A DNA stretch of 9,145 nt from assembly GCA_030043155.1 (NCBI GenBank), contig JASHYE010000201.1:1-9145 (forward strand). Reading direction: 5' to 3'. Numbering within the stretch: position 1 is the first letter of the stretch; the number at the start of each line of letters is the position of its first letter. Positions 1-7,124 of this stretch are shown one piece after another. The DNA is from Candidatus Acidiferrales bacterium. Lineage in GTDB: Bacteria > Acidobacteriota > Terriglobia > Acidoferrales > UBA7541. Both the position numbers and the translations under genes were made by a program. The notes under the pieces are model-generated. The model saw nothing but the letters and a program-made list of their open reading frames with translations, was not told where the DNA came from and made no database searches.

Positions 1-2
1 TG

Positions 3-20
3 TCGGAGCTAAAGCTCCGA
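3..20. repeat. Intergenic hairpin downstream of the efflux cassette
   Basis: TCGGAGC (3-9) and GCTCCGA (14-20) form a perfect 7-bp stem with a TAAA loop (TTTA on the minus-strand transcript), followed on the plus strand by a C-run. It lies about 100 nt after the stop of the TolC-type gene. It could end or stabilise the cassette transcript. No U-tract is visible on the minus strand before the window ends, so it is not called an intrinsic terminator. Its form (GGAGC-TAAA-GCTCC next to CCCCC) resembles dispersed intergenic hairpin repeats that I recall from acidobacterial genomes. The rest of bases 21-123 shows nothing I can name. Confidence 0.5.
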
Positions 21-123
21 CCCCCTGAAAACCATTAGCTTCCGGGTCAAGCTGCGGTTCTCAGCGGATGCCTAGATGGGGTAGCGGCATAGGAAGGGCT
101 CAAGCCGCGGCGCGATGCTCGAA

Positions 124-1758
124 TCATTTTGTGGCGGCGATTTCAACGTTGTAGTTACCGAGCAACTCTCCGGTCGAGTAATAGACTGAGGCAACCGCAA
201 GTTGATAGCCGACCTGCGCTTGAATCACACTCTGCTCGGCCTGCGCCAATTCGGATTGGGTTTCGAGGACGACGTAAAGCGTTTCCGCGCCGAGTTCGTA
301 TTTTCGCTGCTCTGCTTGGAGATTTTTTTGCGCGAGGTTCAAGGCGATCTTTGCCGCTTCCATGGAGAGCTTGGATTGTTCGAGCTGGTGCACAGCGTTA
401 GCAACATCGAGGGTGATTTGCTCGCGAATCTGGCGGTCAGAGTAGAGGTCGCGCCTTTTGTTCACCTCAGCAGAAGCGAATGCTGATTTCGCGGCATAGT
501 TGCGGACGGGCAAATTCAAAGTAAGGCCGCCGCCGTAGGTTGGCTGGCTGAAACCGAAGGTCTGGTCCAGAGCCTCAAGAAACGGGCCGTTGGTCGTTGT
601 GTTCAGGCCCGCTCCAGAATAATTGAGCGTGAGGTTCAACTGAGGCTTCAGACCGTTGTGGGCGATCTTGATATTGAGATCGTCGCTTGAAAGTTGAAGG
701 CGTTCCGCCTCCAGATCGGGCCGATTCGCAAGGGCCTTTTGCAATTCACTGGCAATGTCGACGGTGAGAAGCTGGTCGGAAGGTTCTGGACTCTGAGTCA
801 GATCTAAATCGAGCGCGCGGATGTTGGGATCAATGTCGGCCGCAATGGCATTGCGGAAAAGATCTTCGGCTTGTTTGACGGCGTACTCGGCTTGAATTTC
901 GGTGACGCGCCGCGAAGCGACCTCGGATTCGGAACGATAAATATCGAGTGGCGGCAGAGCGCCCTTTTCGAGGGCCTGTTTATCATGATCGTAGGACTGC
1001 TGCGCTTGAGCGAGCAGGTTCTGGTCTACGGTCAGATTGTCGCGCGCTTCAACCACATTCCAATACTGCTGCACGGCATTGAGGATCACTGTGGCGACCT
1101 GGCGGCGGAAATTCGCGCGGGACTGATCAAGATTGCGCTGCGCGACGATGATCGGGCCACGATTCGGCAGCAGGCCCACGCCGCGAAGGAGCGGCTGGGT
1201 GATGGCGATGGAAACGGTGCCGAAGACGGATGGATTGACGAATCCAAAGGCGGTATTTGAGGAGAACTTTGTTGCATTCACATACATCTGGACATTTGTG
1301 CCAGTTTCCAACGTCTGCGAGTAGCCAAGCTGAAAGAGCTGCTCGAGGCCGCTCAACGTCGTTTCGGTAGCAGCTTGTGAGAACCCGCTCTCGGTTGATC
1401 GCGAGGTATTGAAAGTTCCATTTAACAGTGGATCGAAAGGAGTGCGCGCAGCCACAATCGCGGATTTGGCGGTGTCAATCTGCGTTTGGTCGATTTGGAT
1501 TTCCGTGTTGTTAGCAAGCGCCAGGAAGATTGCGTCGTTCAAAGAGAGTCGCAGCTTCCCGCTGTGGACAAATTGCTGAAATCCATGAGCTGGCGGAAGC
1601 GCTCGCGTACTTTGGCCGTACGACTGCTCGATGAGAGTTGTCCTCGGGGGCTGGGTTTGTTGTTGCGGGGATTGCGCCGAAAGCGTGGGAGCTGCAGAAA
1701 AAATCGCGATAACAAGCAGTAATGCAGGCCATACACACTTACTGGCTGAACGATTCAT
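124..1758 (-). CDS. TolC-type outer-membrane efflux protein
   Basis: This is a 544-residue outer-membrane factor, the exit duct of a tripartite efflux pump, expected to trimerise in the outer membrane and reach into the periplasm. Residues 1-28 form a signal peptide (MNRSASK, a hydrophobic run to about 22, then an LSA-Q cleavage site), followed by a Gln/Pro-rich linker. Two OEP-like halves follow. The first is about 70-310, with LSLNDAIFLALANNTEI near its start and helical stretches at 205-305. The second is about 330-535, with ALANRPDLEAERLQL at 342-356 and KYELGAETLYVVLETQSELA at 486-505; both are typical TolC-family signatures. The ATG at 1758 is chosen because AGGAG lies 5 nt upstream. 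The frame extends to a TTG at 1797, but that start has no ribosome site and would put 13 polar residues before the signal peptide. It is the last gene of the cassette, 69 nt after the permease. Its substrate cannot be told from sequence. Confidence 0.93.
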   Translation of the reverse strand: MNRSASKCVWPALLLVIAIFSAAPTLSAQSPQQQTQPPRTTLIEQSYGQSTRALPPAHGFQQFVHSGKLRLSLNDAIFLALANNTEIQIDQTQIDTAKSAIVAARTPFDPLLNGTFNTSRSTESGFSQAATETTLSGLEQLFQLGYSQTLETGTNVQMYVNATKFSSNTAFGFVNPSVFGTVSIAITQPLLRGVGLLPNRGPIIVAQRNLDQSRANFRRQVATVILNAVQQYWNVVEARDNLTVDQNLLAQAQQSYDHDKQALEKGALPPLDIYRSESEVASRRVTEIQAEYAVKQAEDLFRNAIAADIDPNIRALDLDLTQSPEPSDQLLTVDIASELQKALANRPDLEAERLQLSSDDLNIKIAHNGLKPQLNLTLNYSGAGLNTTTNGPFLEALDQTFGFSQPTYGGGLTLNLPVRNYAAKSAFASAEVNKRRDLYSDRQIREQITLDVANAVHQLEQSKLSMEAAKIALNLAQKNLQAEQRKYELGAETLYVVLETQSELAQAEQSVIQAQVGYQLAVASVYYSTGELLGNYNVEIAATK

Positions 1759-1763
1759 GTTTT

Positions 1764-1768
1764 CTCCT
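1764..1768 (-). promoter_or_regulatory. Ribosome binding site of the TolC-type gene
   Basis: The minus strand reads AGGAG, 5 nt before the ATG at 1758. It is the clearest Shine-Dalgarno in the window and decides the start of the outer-membrane gene against the longer TTG-initiated frame. A strong independent site fits with this being the only cassette gene separated from its upstream neighbour by more than about 12 nt. Confidence 0.8.
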
Positions 1769-1827
1769 GAAGGGCAAAGAGAGTTACCAGCACACAAATT
1801 CGATTTTGCGGCCGAGAGCGGCGACGA

Positions 1828-3138
1828 TTATTCGTAGCGAATCGCTTCGACTGGATCGAGCCGGGCCGCACGCATGGCCGGATATGTTCCAAAGAGAATT
1901 CCCACGGAAATGGAAACGATGAACGCGAGCACAATTGAGCCGGCCGTGACCATGGTGGACCACCCGGCGAGCCAAGCGATCAGGCGCGACATCACAAATC
2001 CGAAGAGGATTCCGAGGACGCCACCAGCGAAAGAGATAAGCACGGCTTCAATTACGAATTGGCGCACGATGTCGAGCTGGCGGGCCCCCACGGCGCGGCG
2101 TACGCCGATTTCGCGCGTGCGCTCCAGAATGCTGGCGAGCATGATATTCATAATCCCGATGCCGCCCACCAAAAGAGAGATGGAGGCAATCGCCACCATC
2201 ACGGTGTTAAAGAGCCGTTCGGTGCGCTGCTGTTCGGCCAAAAGTGCGGCGGGAACAATGACGCTGAAGTCCGCTGCATTGTGATGAGTATTGTTCAGCA
2301 CACCCCGTACGACATCAGCCACGCGGGCACTATCGGCGTCCGGCGAAAGATGGAGATAAATGCCATCGATTTCATCTTTCATATAGCTGTAGTCGTTGGC
2401 GAGCCGGTCGATGACCGAGTTCACCGGAACATAAATCATGTTATTCAAGTCTTCGTTGGGAACGCCAGAGACATCGGTTTGAGACGTGAGCTGTGGGCCG
2501 GCAATTCCAATCACGCGGAACCACTGATCATCCACTTTGACATACTTTCCTAAAGCATCGGCGGAGCCAAACAGATTGGCTTTGGCCGCCTCGCCGAGAA
2601 CGCAAACCGGGGATGCAGAATCATTTTCGGCAGAATTGAAGAACTGGCCAGCGCGCACGCGAAGCCCGGCGATTTGCTCGTAGGCAGGTTGCACGCCATA
2701 AACCTCAGGAACGTCCTGCTGCGGATTGGGAATCATTTTTGCAGGAGCAAAGCGTTTGCGCACGGAAGAAGCTTCAATTCCGGTCACGCCCTGGCGAATG
2801 ATGCGATAATCGGCGAAGGACAGCCCTTGAGAGATTTTGCGGACCTTGGAGAGTTCCTGGTCCGTCTTCGCCTCCTTGGCCTCCACGATCAAATTGCGGA
2901 CGCCGAGTTGTTCAATGAAAGCCATTACTTTTTGCTGAGCACCAGCTCCGATGGACAGCATGGAAACAACTGCTGCGACGCCAAAGATCATTCCCAGCAT
3001 GGTCAGCATGGAACGCAACTTGTGGCCGAGGAGATTTTCGAGGCCCAAGCGAAGGTCAGGAATCCATTGATGCAGCGAAAAAGGATAGCCAAGGCGTGCC
3101 GGGGTAACTGGGCTTGCAGCAGCTTTGGTGGCGCTCAT
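1828..3138 (-). CDS. MacB/FtsX-type ABC transporter permease
   Basis: This 436-residue inner-membrane permease belongs to the type VII (MacB/LolCDE/FtsX) ABC superfamily, which uses ATP hydrolysis in the cytoplasm to drive conformational work in the periplasm. A cytoplasmic N-terminus leads to TM1 (about 44-66, after NLLGHKLRSMLTMLGMIFGV). A large MacB-PCD-like periplasmic domain covers about 70-305. TM2 is at about 309-331 (LLVGGIGIMNIML), followed by the conserved cytoplasmic segment ERTREIGVRRAVGAR (339-353), then TM3 (about 362-386) and TM4 (about 397-418). The C-terminus is the family signature PAMRAARLDPVEAIRYE. True MacB carries an N-terminal nucleotide-binding domain of about 220 residues. 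Here there is none, and no Walker A, so a separate ATPase is needed. The ATG overlaps the stop of adaptor 3 as ATGA, with no Shine-Dalgarno visible, which implies translational coupling. The fold is certain; the transported substrate is unknown. Confidence 0.93.
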   Translation of the reverse strand: MSATKAAASPVTPARLGYPFSLHQWIPDLRLGLENLLGHKLRSMLTMLGMIFGVAAVVSMLSIGAGAQQKVMAFIEQLGVRNLIVEAKEAKTDQELSKVRKISQGLSFADYRIIRQGVTGIEASSVRKRFAPAKMIPNPQQDVPEVYGVQPAYEQIAGLRVRAGQFFNSAENDSASPVCVLGEAAKANLFGSADALGKYVKVDDQWFRVIGIAGPQLTSQTDVSGVPNEDLNNMIYVPVNSVIDRLANDYSYMKDEIDGIYLHLSPDADSARVADVVRGVLNNTHHNAADFSVIVPAALLAEQQRTERLFNTVMVAIASISLLVGGIGIMNIMLASILERTREIGVRRAVGARQLDIVRQFVIEAVLISFAGGVLGILFGFVMSRLIAWLAGWSTMVTAGSIVLAFIVSISVGILFGTYPAMRAARLDPVEAIRYE

Positions 3139-4436
3139 TTGGGGGAACCGATCGGGCCCGCAATGGTCGACGCTTTTGATAGGCCTGTGGCCTGTTGTGT
3201 TGGATCAAGCAGGGCAACGTCCGCACCAGCTTTCAATCCCGTAATCACCGCCATGCCTTCAGAGAAGTATCGGACTTGAACCGAGTGCGGCTCAAATCCA
3301 TCGCCGCCTTGCGCGTAGACGACCTGCTTGCCGTCTTTTTCAAAAACTGCTTCGCGAGGAATCCAGAGTGCGTTCTTCAATGAATCTCCAGTAATCACAA
3401 GATGCGCTGTGAAACCGGGTCTCAATTCCTTATCTGGATGATTCAAGGGAATCGTGACTTCCGAGCTTCCGTCACCCGAACCAAAAAAATCCCCCGAGGC
3501 TGCGGCGATATTCTTGACAGTCCCTCGAAAGACAGCGTATGGCAGCGCGTCCACATGAATTTCGACTGCTTGGCCGATCTTCACGTTAATGCGGTCGCTC
3601 TCGCTCACGTGCGCAACGATTTCCATATTGTCCATATCAATCACATCGGCGATGGTCGCGCCCGGGTTGACCTGATCGCCCTGCTGGTAATTGGGAAGGG
3701 TCATGCCGCCAAAGTAAAAGCCACCGGAGGCATTCTCATTTTGGCGAATGACCACCAAGCCGTGGATTGGTGAGCGCACTTGCATGTTCTTGATGTTCTC
3801 GAGCGCCTGGTCCATCGCAAGCTTGGCCTTGTGAGCCTTCTCTTGATCCAGATCGATGGTGGCCTGGCCGGAGGCGGCATGCGACTGAATATCCTGCTGT
3901 AACTGCGCCAAGGCTCTTTTCGCTTCGTTGAGTGCGAGAATGTTTTTCTGGGCGTCAATGGAGCTGACCAATTCGTTTTTGCTGACTTCGAGCTCGGCTT
4001 GGCGGACGTCAAAGTGAGCCTTCAATAACGACGTTTGGTCCTGCGCAGCTTGAACTGCGGCATCGTCCTTTGCTTTGACAATCTCTTGTTCAGCCTGCGC
4101 GAGGTCGGAGCGGGCCTGATCGAGGTTGTATTGCTGCTGGCTCGGGTCGAATTCAACGACAACATCCCCTGCTTTCACCTGCGTACCCGATCTGAGCAGA
4201 TGAACAATCTGGAGGCCTCCGCCGGCAATCGCTGGGGCGACCAGCATGGCGGTGCGGGTGGAGCGAAGGTCTCCCGTGGCGTTGACCTTCAGCTGGACAT
4301 TCGTTTGCTGGACGGCCGCCATGGGAACGTTGACATAGGAAACTCGCGCTTTGCCCTGGGCGGAGCAGGATGCAAGGCAGGCAGAGATTAGCAGCAGGAG
4401 CGGAAGTGATAGCGAGCGGGGTCTTTTTCGTGGCAT
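3135..4436 (-). CDS. HlyD/MacA-like periplasmic adaptor 3, probable lipoprotein
   Basis: This 433-residue membrane fusion protein would bridge the permease and the TolC-type channel. The N-terminus has a basic start (MPRKRPR), a leucine-rich core and a lipobox LASC at 21-24, with an overlapping ISAC at 17-20, so it is probably lipid-anchored. The first biotinyl-lipoyl half (SGTQVKAGDVVVEFD) is at about 83-97. A coiled-coil hairpin follows at about 98-219, and the second lipoyl half (VRSPIHGLVVI) is at about 220-230. A beta-barrel lies at about 262-320 (MEIVAHVSESDRINVKIGQ) and a membrane-proximal domain at about 340-420 (LRPGFTAHLVI, WIPREAVF). The ATG at 4436 is preferred over the TTG at 4475, because the TTG would overlap the previous gene by 35 nt and put PCATLQQVPNNT before the signal sequence. 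The ATG lies 4 nt after the TAA of adaptor 2. Its stop overlaps the permease start. Confidence 0.92.
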   Translation of the reverse strand: MPRKRPRSLSLPLLLLISACLASCSAQGKARVSYVNVPMAAVQQTNVQLKVNATGDLRSTRTAMLVAPAIAGGGLQIVHLLRSGTQVKAGDVVVEFDPSQQQYNLDQARSDLAQAEQEIVKAKDDAAVQAAQDQTSLLKAHFDVRQAELEVSKNELVSSIDAQKNILALNEAKRALAQLQQDIQSHAASGQATIDLDQEKAHKAKLAMDQALENIKNMQVRSPIHGLVVIRQNENASGGFYFGGMTLPNYQQGDQVNPGATIADVIDMDNMEIVAHVSESDRINVKIGQAVEIHVDALPYAVFRGTVKNIAAASGDFFGSGDGSSEVTIPLNHPDKELRPGFTAHLVITGDSLKNALWIPREAVFEKDGKQVVYAQGGDGFEPHSVQVRYFSEGMAVITGLKAGADVALLDPTQQATGLSKASTIAGPIGSPK

Positions 4437-4440
4437 GGTG

Positions 4441-5700
4441 TTATTCGGAACCTGCTGTAGGGTCGCGCAGGGCAACGCGGTCGCCGGGTTGCAGTCCGTT
4501 CGCGATCAACACTCGGTCACCGCTGCGCCGCTCGATTTCAACCGCCTGCTGAGTATAGCGAGACCCGTGAAGAACATAGGCCACGCTGTCGCCCGATTTT
4601 TCAAATACAGCCTGCGACGGCACAACAATTCCGTTCGCCACGCGATCAACAGCGACACGAATGTTGGCGCTCATTCCAGGGCGCAGGCGCGGGTCCGTTT
4701 TTGACACGGAAAAATCCATGCTGAAATTGCGGGGGAAGGGCCAGCCGCTGGTAAAGTCCATGCTGGCGATGGTGCTAATATCGCGCACCTTCGCGGCGAA
4801 TTCCCTATCCGGAATGGCATCGACGCGAATTGTGGCGGTTTGGCCGGTTTGCACTTGCCCGCGCTCAGTCTCGTCGATTCGACCTGTGACTTCCGTCGTG
4901 GATAGATCGGGCAGTTCGATGATGGGGGCACCGGGCCAGGCGCGATCTCCCTGACGGAAAGGCTGGCCATTCCCCATAGGACCTGCAGCGCGCCAATTGG
5001 TCAACAGCGTTACGAGGCCATTGAGGGGCGCGCGAAGAGTCAATGCAGCAAGGCTTCGCTGGTCCTGTTGAACTGCATAAGCCTGCCGGTCGCGCTTTTG
5101 CTTCTTGTCTTCGATATCCGCTGCATCAGATTCCTTGTCTGTCTTGAGCTTCGCTTCGGCATCAGTGAGCTTTTGCTGTGCGTCTTCGACTTTGAGATTT
5201 GCTTCCGCCCCGTCTATTTTCGAAAGGATCTCCTGCTTGCTGGCATCAAGTTTGGCGGATTGCAAATCGTAGCGTGCCTTCAGAACATCAGTGAGGTCCT
5301 GCTCCTCTTTCAAATGTGCCTGGGCCTGAGATTGGGTAATCGTTGCTACCGCTGACTTCAAAGCAGACTGATCCTGGGCCAGACTCTGCGCTTTGGTGGT
5401 CGGATCAAACTGCACCAGCACATCGCCTTTTTTCACCTGCGCCCCGTTTCGCGCGAGGCGAATAATCTGCAAATCGCCCGCTCCGTAGGGCGCGGCAATG
5501 GTGATGGATTTTCGCGCGCTGACCTGTCCGCGAATCTGGACGTAATCCACAAATTCCGTGCGCTGCACGAGTGCGTTCGGAATATTCGGCGCAGAACGCG
5601 TAAATCGATAGCCACCGTACGTAAGCGAGCCGACGAGAATTGCAGCAATGCTGAGGACCCCGCCCTTTCGCCTGCGCCAAAGATTCGAGGGTTTTCTCAC
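4441..5700 (-). CDS. HlyD/MacA-like periplasmic adaptor 2, membrane-anchored
   Basis: This 419-residue adaptor is anchored by one N-terminal transmembrane helix (about 13-31) after a basic stretch (LWRRRKGG), with no cleavage site. The first lipoyl half (NGAQVKKGDVLVQFD) is at about 85-99. A charged, Gln/Lys/Asp-rich coiled-coil hairpin follows at about 100-222. The second lipoyl half (LRAPLNGLVTL) is at 222-232. Next comes a Gly/Pro-rich insertion at about 234-257, then a beta-barrel (TTEVTGRIDETERGQVQTGQ, about 268-287) and a membrane-proximal domain (LRPGMSANIRV, IVVPSQAVFEKSG). The GTG at 5700 is chosen because GAGGT ends 9 nt upstream. An in-frame GTG at 5709 would add three residues but sits only 1 nt from the same GAGG. 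The gap to adaptor 1 is 12 nt and to adaptor 3 is 4 nt, so it is clearly operonic. It resembles adaptor 3 more than adaptor 1 around the hairpin and barrel. Its own role beside two other adaptors is unknown. Confidence 0.92.
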   Translation of the reverse strand: MRKPSNLWRRRKGGVLSIAAILVGSLTYGGYRFTRSAPNIPNALVQRTEFVDYVQIRGQVSARKSITIAAPYGAGDLQIIRLARNGAQVKKGDVLVQFDPTTKAQSLAQDQSALKSAVATITQSQAQAHLKEEQDLTDVLKARYDLQSAKLDASKQEILSKIDGAEANLKVEDAQQKLTDAEAKLKTDKESDAADIEDKKQKRDRQAYAVQQDQRSLAALTLRAPLNGLVTLLTNWRAAGPMGNGQPFRQGDRAWPGAPIIELPDLSTTEVTGRIDETERGQVQTGQTATIRVDAIPDREFAAKVRDISTIASMDFTSGWPFPRNFSMDFSVSKTDPRLRPGMSANIRVAVDRVANGIVVPSQAVFEKSGDSVAYVLHGSRYTQQAVEIERRSGDRVLIANGLQPGDRVALRDPTAGSE

Positions 5701-5709
5701 CGGAAACAC

Positions 5710-5714
5710 ACCTC
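5710..5714 (-). promoter_or_regulatory. Ribosome binding site of adaptor 2
   Basis: The minus strand reads GAGGT, overlapping the TGA stop of adaptor 1 and lying 9 nt before the GTG at 5700. It favours that start over the GTG at 5709, which directly abuts it. Overlap of stop codon and ribosome site is typical of coupled translation. Confidence 0.55.
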
Positions 5715-7077
5715 AGGCTGCGTTCTTTTCCGTTTCGGGAGTCCTGCGGACAACATCATTCAATTTCAGTCCGGATTCGATGACAGTGTCCAAACCGTTG
5801 CTGGGCCCGATTTTCACCGTCCGCTGTTCAAATGCGTTTCCCGACTTCAGCCAAACGTAGTCTCCATCAGCCGCGTGCTCGACGGACTCCGCGGGAACCA
5901 CGAGCGCATTCTTCACGCTGGCCAACTGCAGGTCGACAGACGCGGAAAGATCCGGCATCAGCCTCGGATTCGATCCCTGAATGCTGAATATCGCCGTAAA
6001 TGTGCGAATTGTGTTTGACTGGTCGCTGGGATGTCCAAGCGGGTCAAGCTCCTGAAGAGTGCCGGGAAAACTCATGCCTGGATAAGCATCGAGACGGATC
6101 TGAGCGGGTTGACCGAGGTGGAGGTTCAACAGATCCTGCTGATTTACTTCGATGCGAACTTCCATCGTGGAGGGATCTACGACTTTCATGAAGGGAACAC
6201 CTGGGCGAACCTCGTCGCCCTCCTGCACCTGGCCGATTCGTCCGTTAAGCCAAACGTTGTTCAGAACGATGATGCCGTCCATCGGCGAGAGAATGGACAT
6301 TTTATCCGCGTTGGACTGGGCATAGAGCATAGTGGCGCGGGCACGATCACACTGGATTTGGAGAGTTTTGAGATCGGCGGCCGCGGCTTCGCGCTTGAGA
6401 TCAAAAGTGTGCTGCAATTGCGTCAGGGTTTGCTGCGTTTCCGCGAGAGCCTCTTGATTTTTTTCGACATCAATGCGCGATAGAATTTCATTCTTGCCCA
6501 TCTCCAGCTGCGCTTTGGTAAGCGCATCCTGGGCCTCGTGTAAGTCGTCTTCGTCTTTGGCGCGAGCAGCTTCTTCGGTGGCGCGCTTCTCGACCAGCTG
6601 ATCGACCAGGTCCTCGTATGCCGCTTTTTTATCGAGGGCATCTTTGATTTGAGCCTGACGGTCAAATTCGACAAGCAGGTCACCCTTATGTACGCGCGTA
6701 CCCGCCGGCGCTAACGTAGTGACCACCATCGAATTCAACTGCGCGCCCTCCAATTCGGGGGCGAGGATGGGCCGAGAACGCAGAGCCTCGGTGCTACCAG
6801 CCAGCCGCAAGACACTTACAAAGTTCTTCGATAGAACCGTAGCCGTTTCATTTGTGCTGATAGCAGAAGGATGAGCTTCAGCACGGAAGTAAATGAATAC
6901 GAGCACCGCGATGGCCGTTACCGTAAGAGCTATAACAAGGGCAAAAAGCCTGGGGCGGCGGGACGGTCGTGGAGCCTGCTCATACACAGCGGGAAATCGC
7001 GCCACGGTTGGTTCGGCAGGAGAAGCAGGCGGCTCAGCGACGCTCTTCACACTAGAGTGTACCAAGGGCTCCGTCAT
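5713..7077 (-). CDS. HlyD/MacA-like periplasmic adaptor 1, membrane-anchored
   Basis: This 454-residue adaptor is the first gene of the cassette. It begins with a Pro/Ala-rich, basic-ended tail (residues 1-43, ending PRPSRRPR), predicted to be cytoplasmic, then one transmembrane helix (about 44-64, LFALVIALTVTAIAVLVFIYF). The periplasmic part has a first lipoyl half (APAGTRVHKGDLLVEFD, 123-139), a long coiled-coil hairpin (about 140-258) and a second lipoyl half (ILSPMDGIIVL, 262-272). A beta-barrel follows (MEVRIEVNQQDLLNLHLGQ, about 305-323), then a membrane-proximal domain (LMPDLSASVDL, ALVVPAESVE). The ATG at 7077 is the first start in frame. No good Shine-Dalgarno precedes it; the nearest GAGG is about 18 nt away, so a weak or leader-poor start is possible. 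It is the most divergent of the three adaptors. The family is certain; the need for three members is not explained by known pumps of this class. Confidence 0.92.
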   Translation of the reverse strand: MTEPLVHSSVKSVAEPPASPAEPTVARFPAVYEQAPRPSRRPRLFALVIALTVTAIAVLVFIYFRAEAHPSAISTNETATVLSKNFVSVLRLAGSTEALRSRPILAPELEGAQLNSMVVTTLAPAGTRVHKGDLLVEFDRQAQIKDALDKKAAYEDLVDQLVEKRATEEAARAKDEDDLHEAQDALTKAQLEMGKNEILSRIDVEKNQEALAETQQTLTQLQHTFDLKREAAAADLKTLQIQCDRARATMLYAQSNADKMSILSPMDGIIVLNNVWLNGRIGQVQEGDEVRPGVPFMKVVDPSTMEVRIEVNQQDLLNLHLGQPAQIRLDAYPGMSFPGTLQELDPLGHPSDQSNTIRTFTAIFSIQGSNPRLMPDLSASVDLQLASVKNALVVPAESVEHAADGDYVWLKSGNAFEQRTVKIGPSNGLDTVIESGLKLNDVVRRTPETEKNAA

Positions 7078-7118
7078 ATGAGCACGCTGGTCGGCCTCGC
7101 TACCGCGATAACGGCGCC

Positions 7119-7124
7119 AGTATA
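7119..7124 (-). promoter_or_regulatory. Possible -10 element upstream of the efflux cassette
   Basis: The minus strand reads TATACT, 41 nt before the adaptor 1 ATG. It matches a sigma-70-type -10 box in five of six positions, giving a leader of roughly 35 nt. No convincing -35 box is found 16-18 nt upstream; the best-spaced hexamer is ACGATC. Activator-dependent or alternative-sigma transcription is therefore possible, or the match is chance in an AT-richer patch. This is inference from position and composition only. Confidence 0.3.

Noticed and set aside
3..20. Rho-independent terminator for the efflux cassette
   Set aside because: The stem is convincing, but on the minus strand the window ends two bases later with no U-tract visible, so it is listed only as a hairpin/repeat.
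68..90. Short inverted repeat ATGCC...GGCAT after the TolC-type gene
   Set aside because: The arms are only 5 bp with a 13-nt loop and no adjacent T-run; expected by chance.
1759..1797. Upstream TTG start for the TolC-type gene, adding 13 residues
   Set aside because: No ribosome site precedes it, the extension is polar and would sit before a clear signal peptide, and AGGAG is ideally placed for the ATG at 1758.
2674..3279. Long plus-strand open frame (201 codons) across the permease/adaptor 3 junction
   Set aside because: It is antisense to two genes with clear family signatures, and its product is rich in His/Ala/Gly with no domain pattern. Other plus-strand frames at 2059-2553, 6031-6483 and 8336-8821 were rejected for the same reason.
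4437..4475. Upstream TTG start for adaptor 3, overlapping adaptor 2
   Set aside because: It would place 13 residues in front of a well-formed lipoprotein signal sequence. The ATG at 4436 sits 4 nt after the previous stop, as expected in a coupled operon.
5701..5709. GTG at 5709 as start of adaptor 2
   Set aside because: GAGG ends 1 nt before it, too close to serve it, whereas the GTG at 5700 has normal spacing. The difference is only three residues, so some doubt remains.
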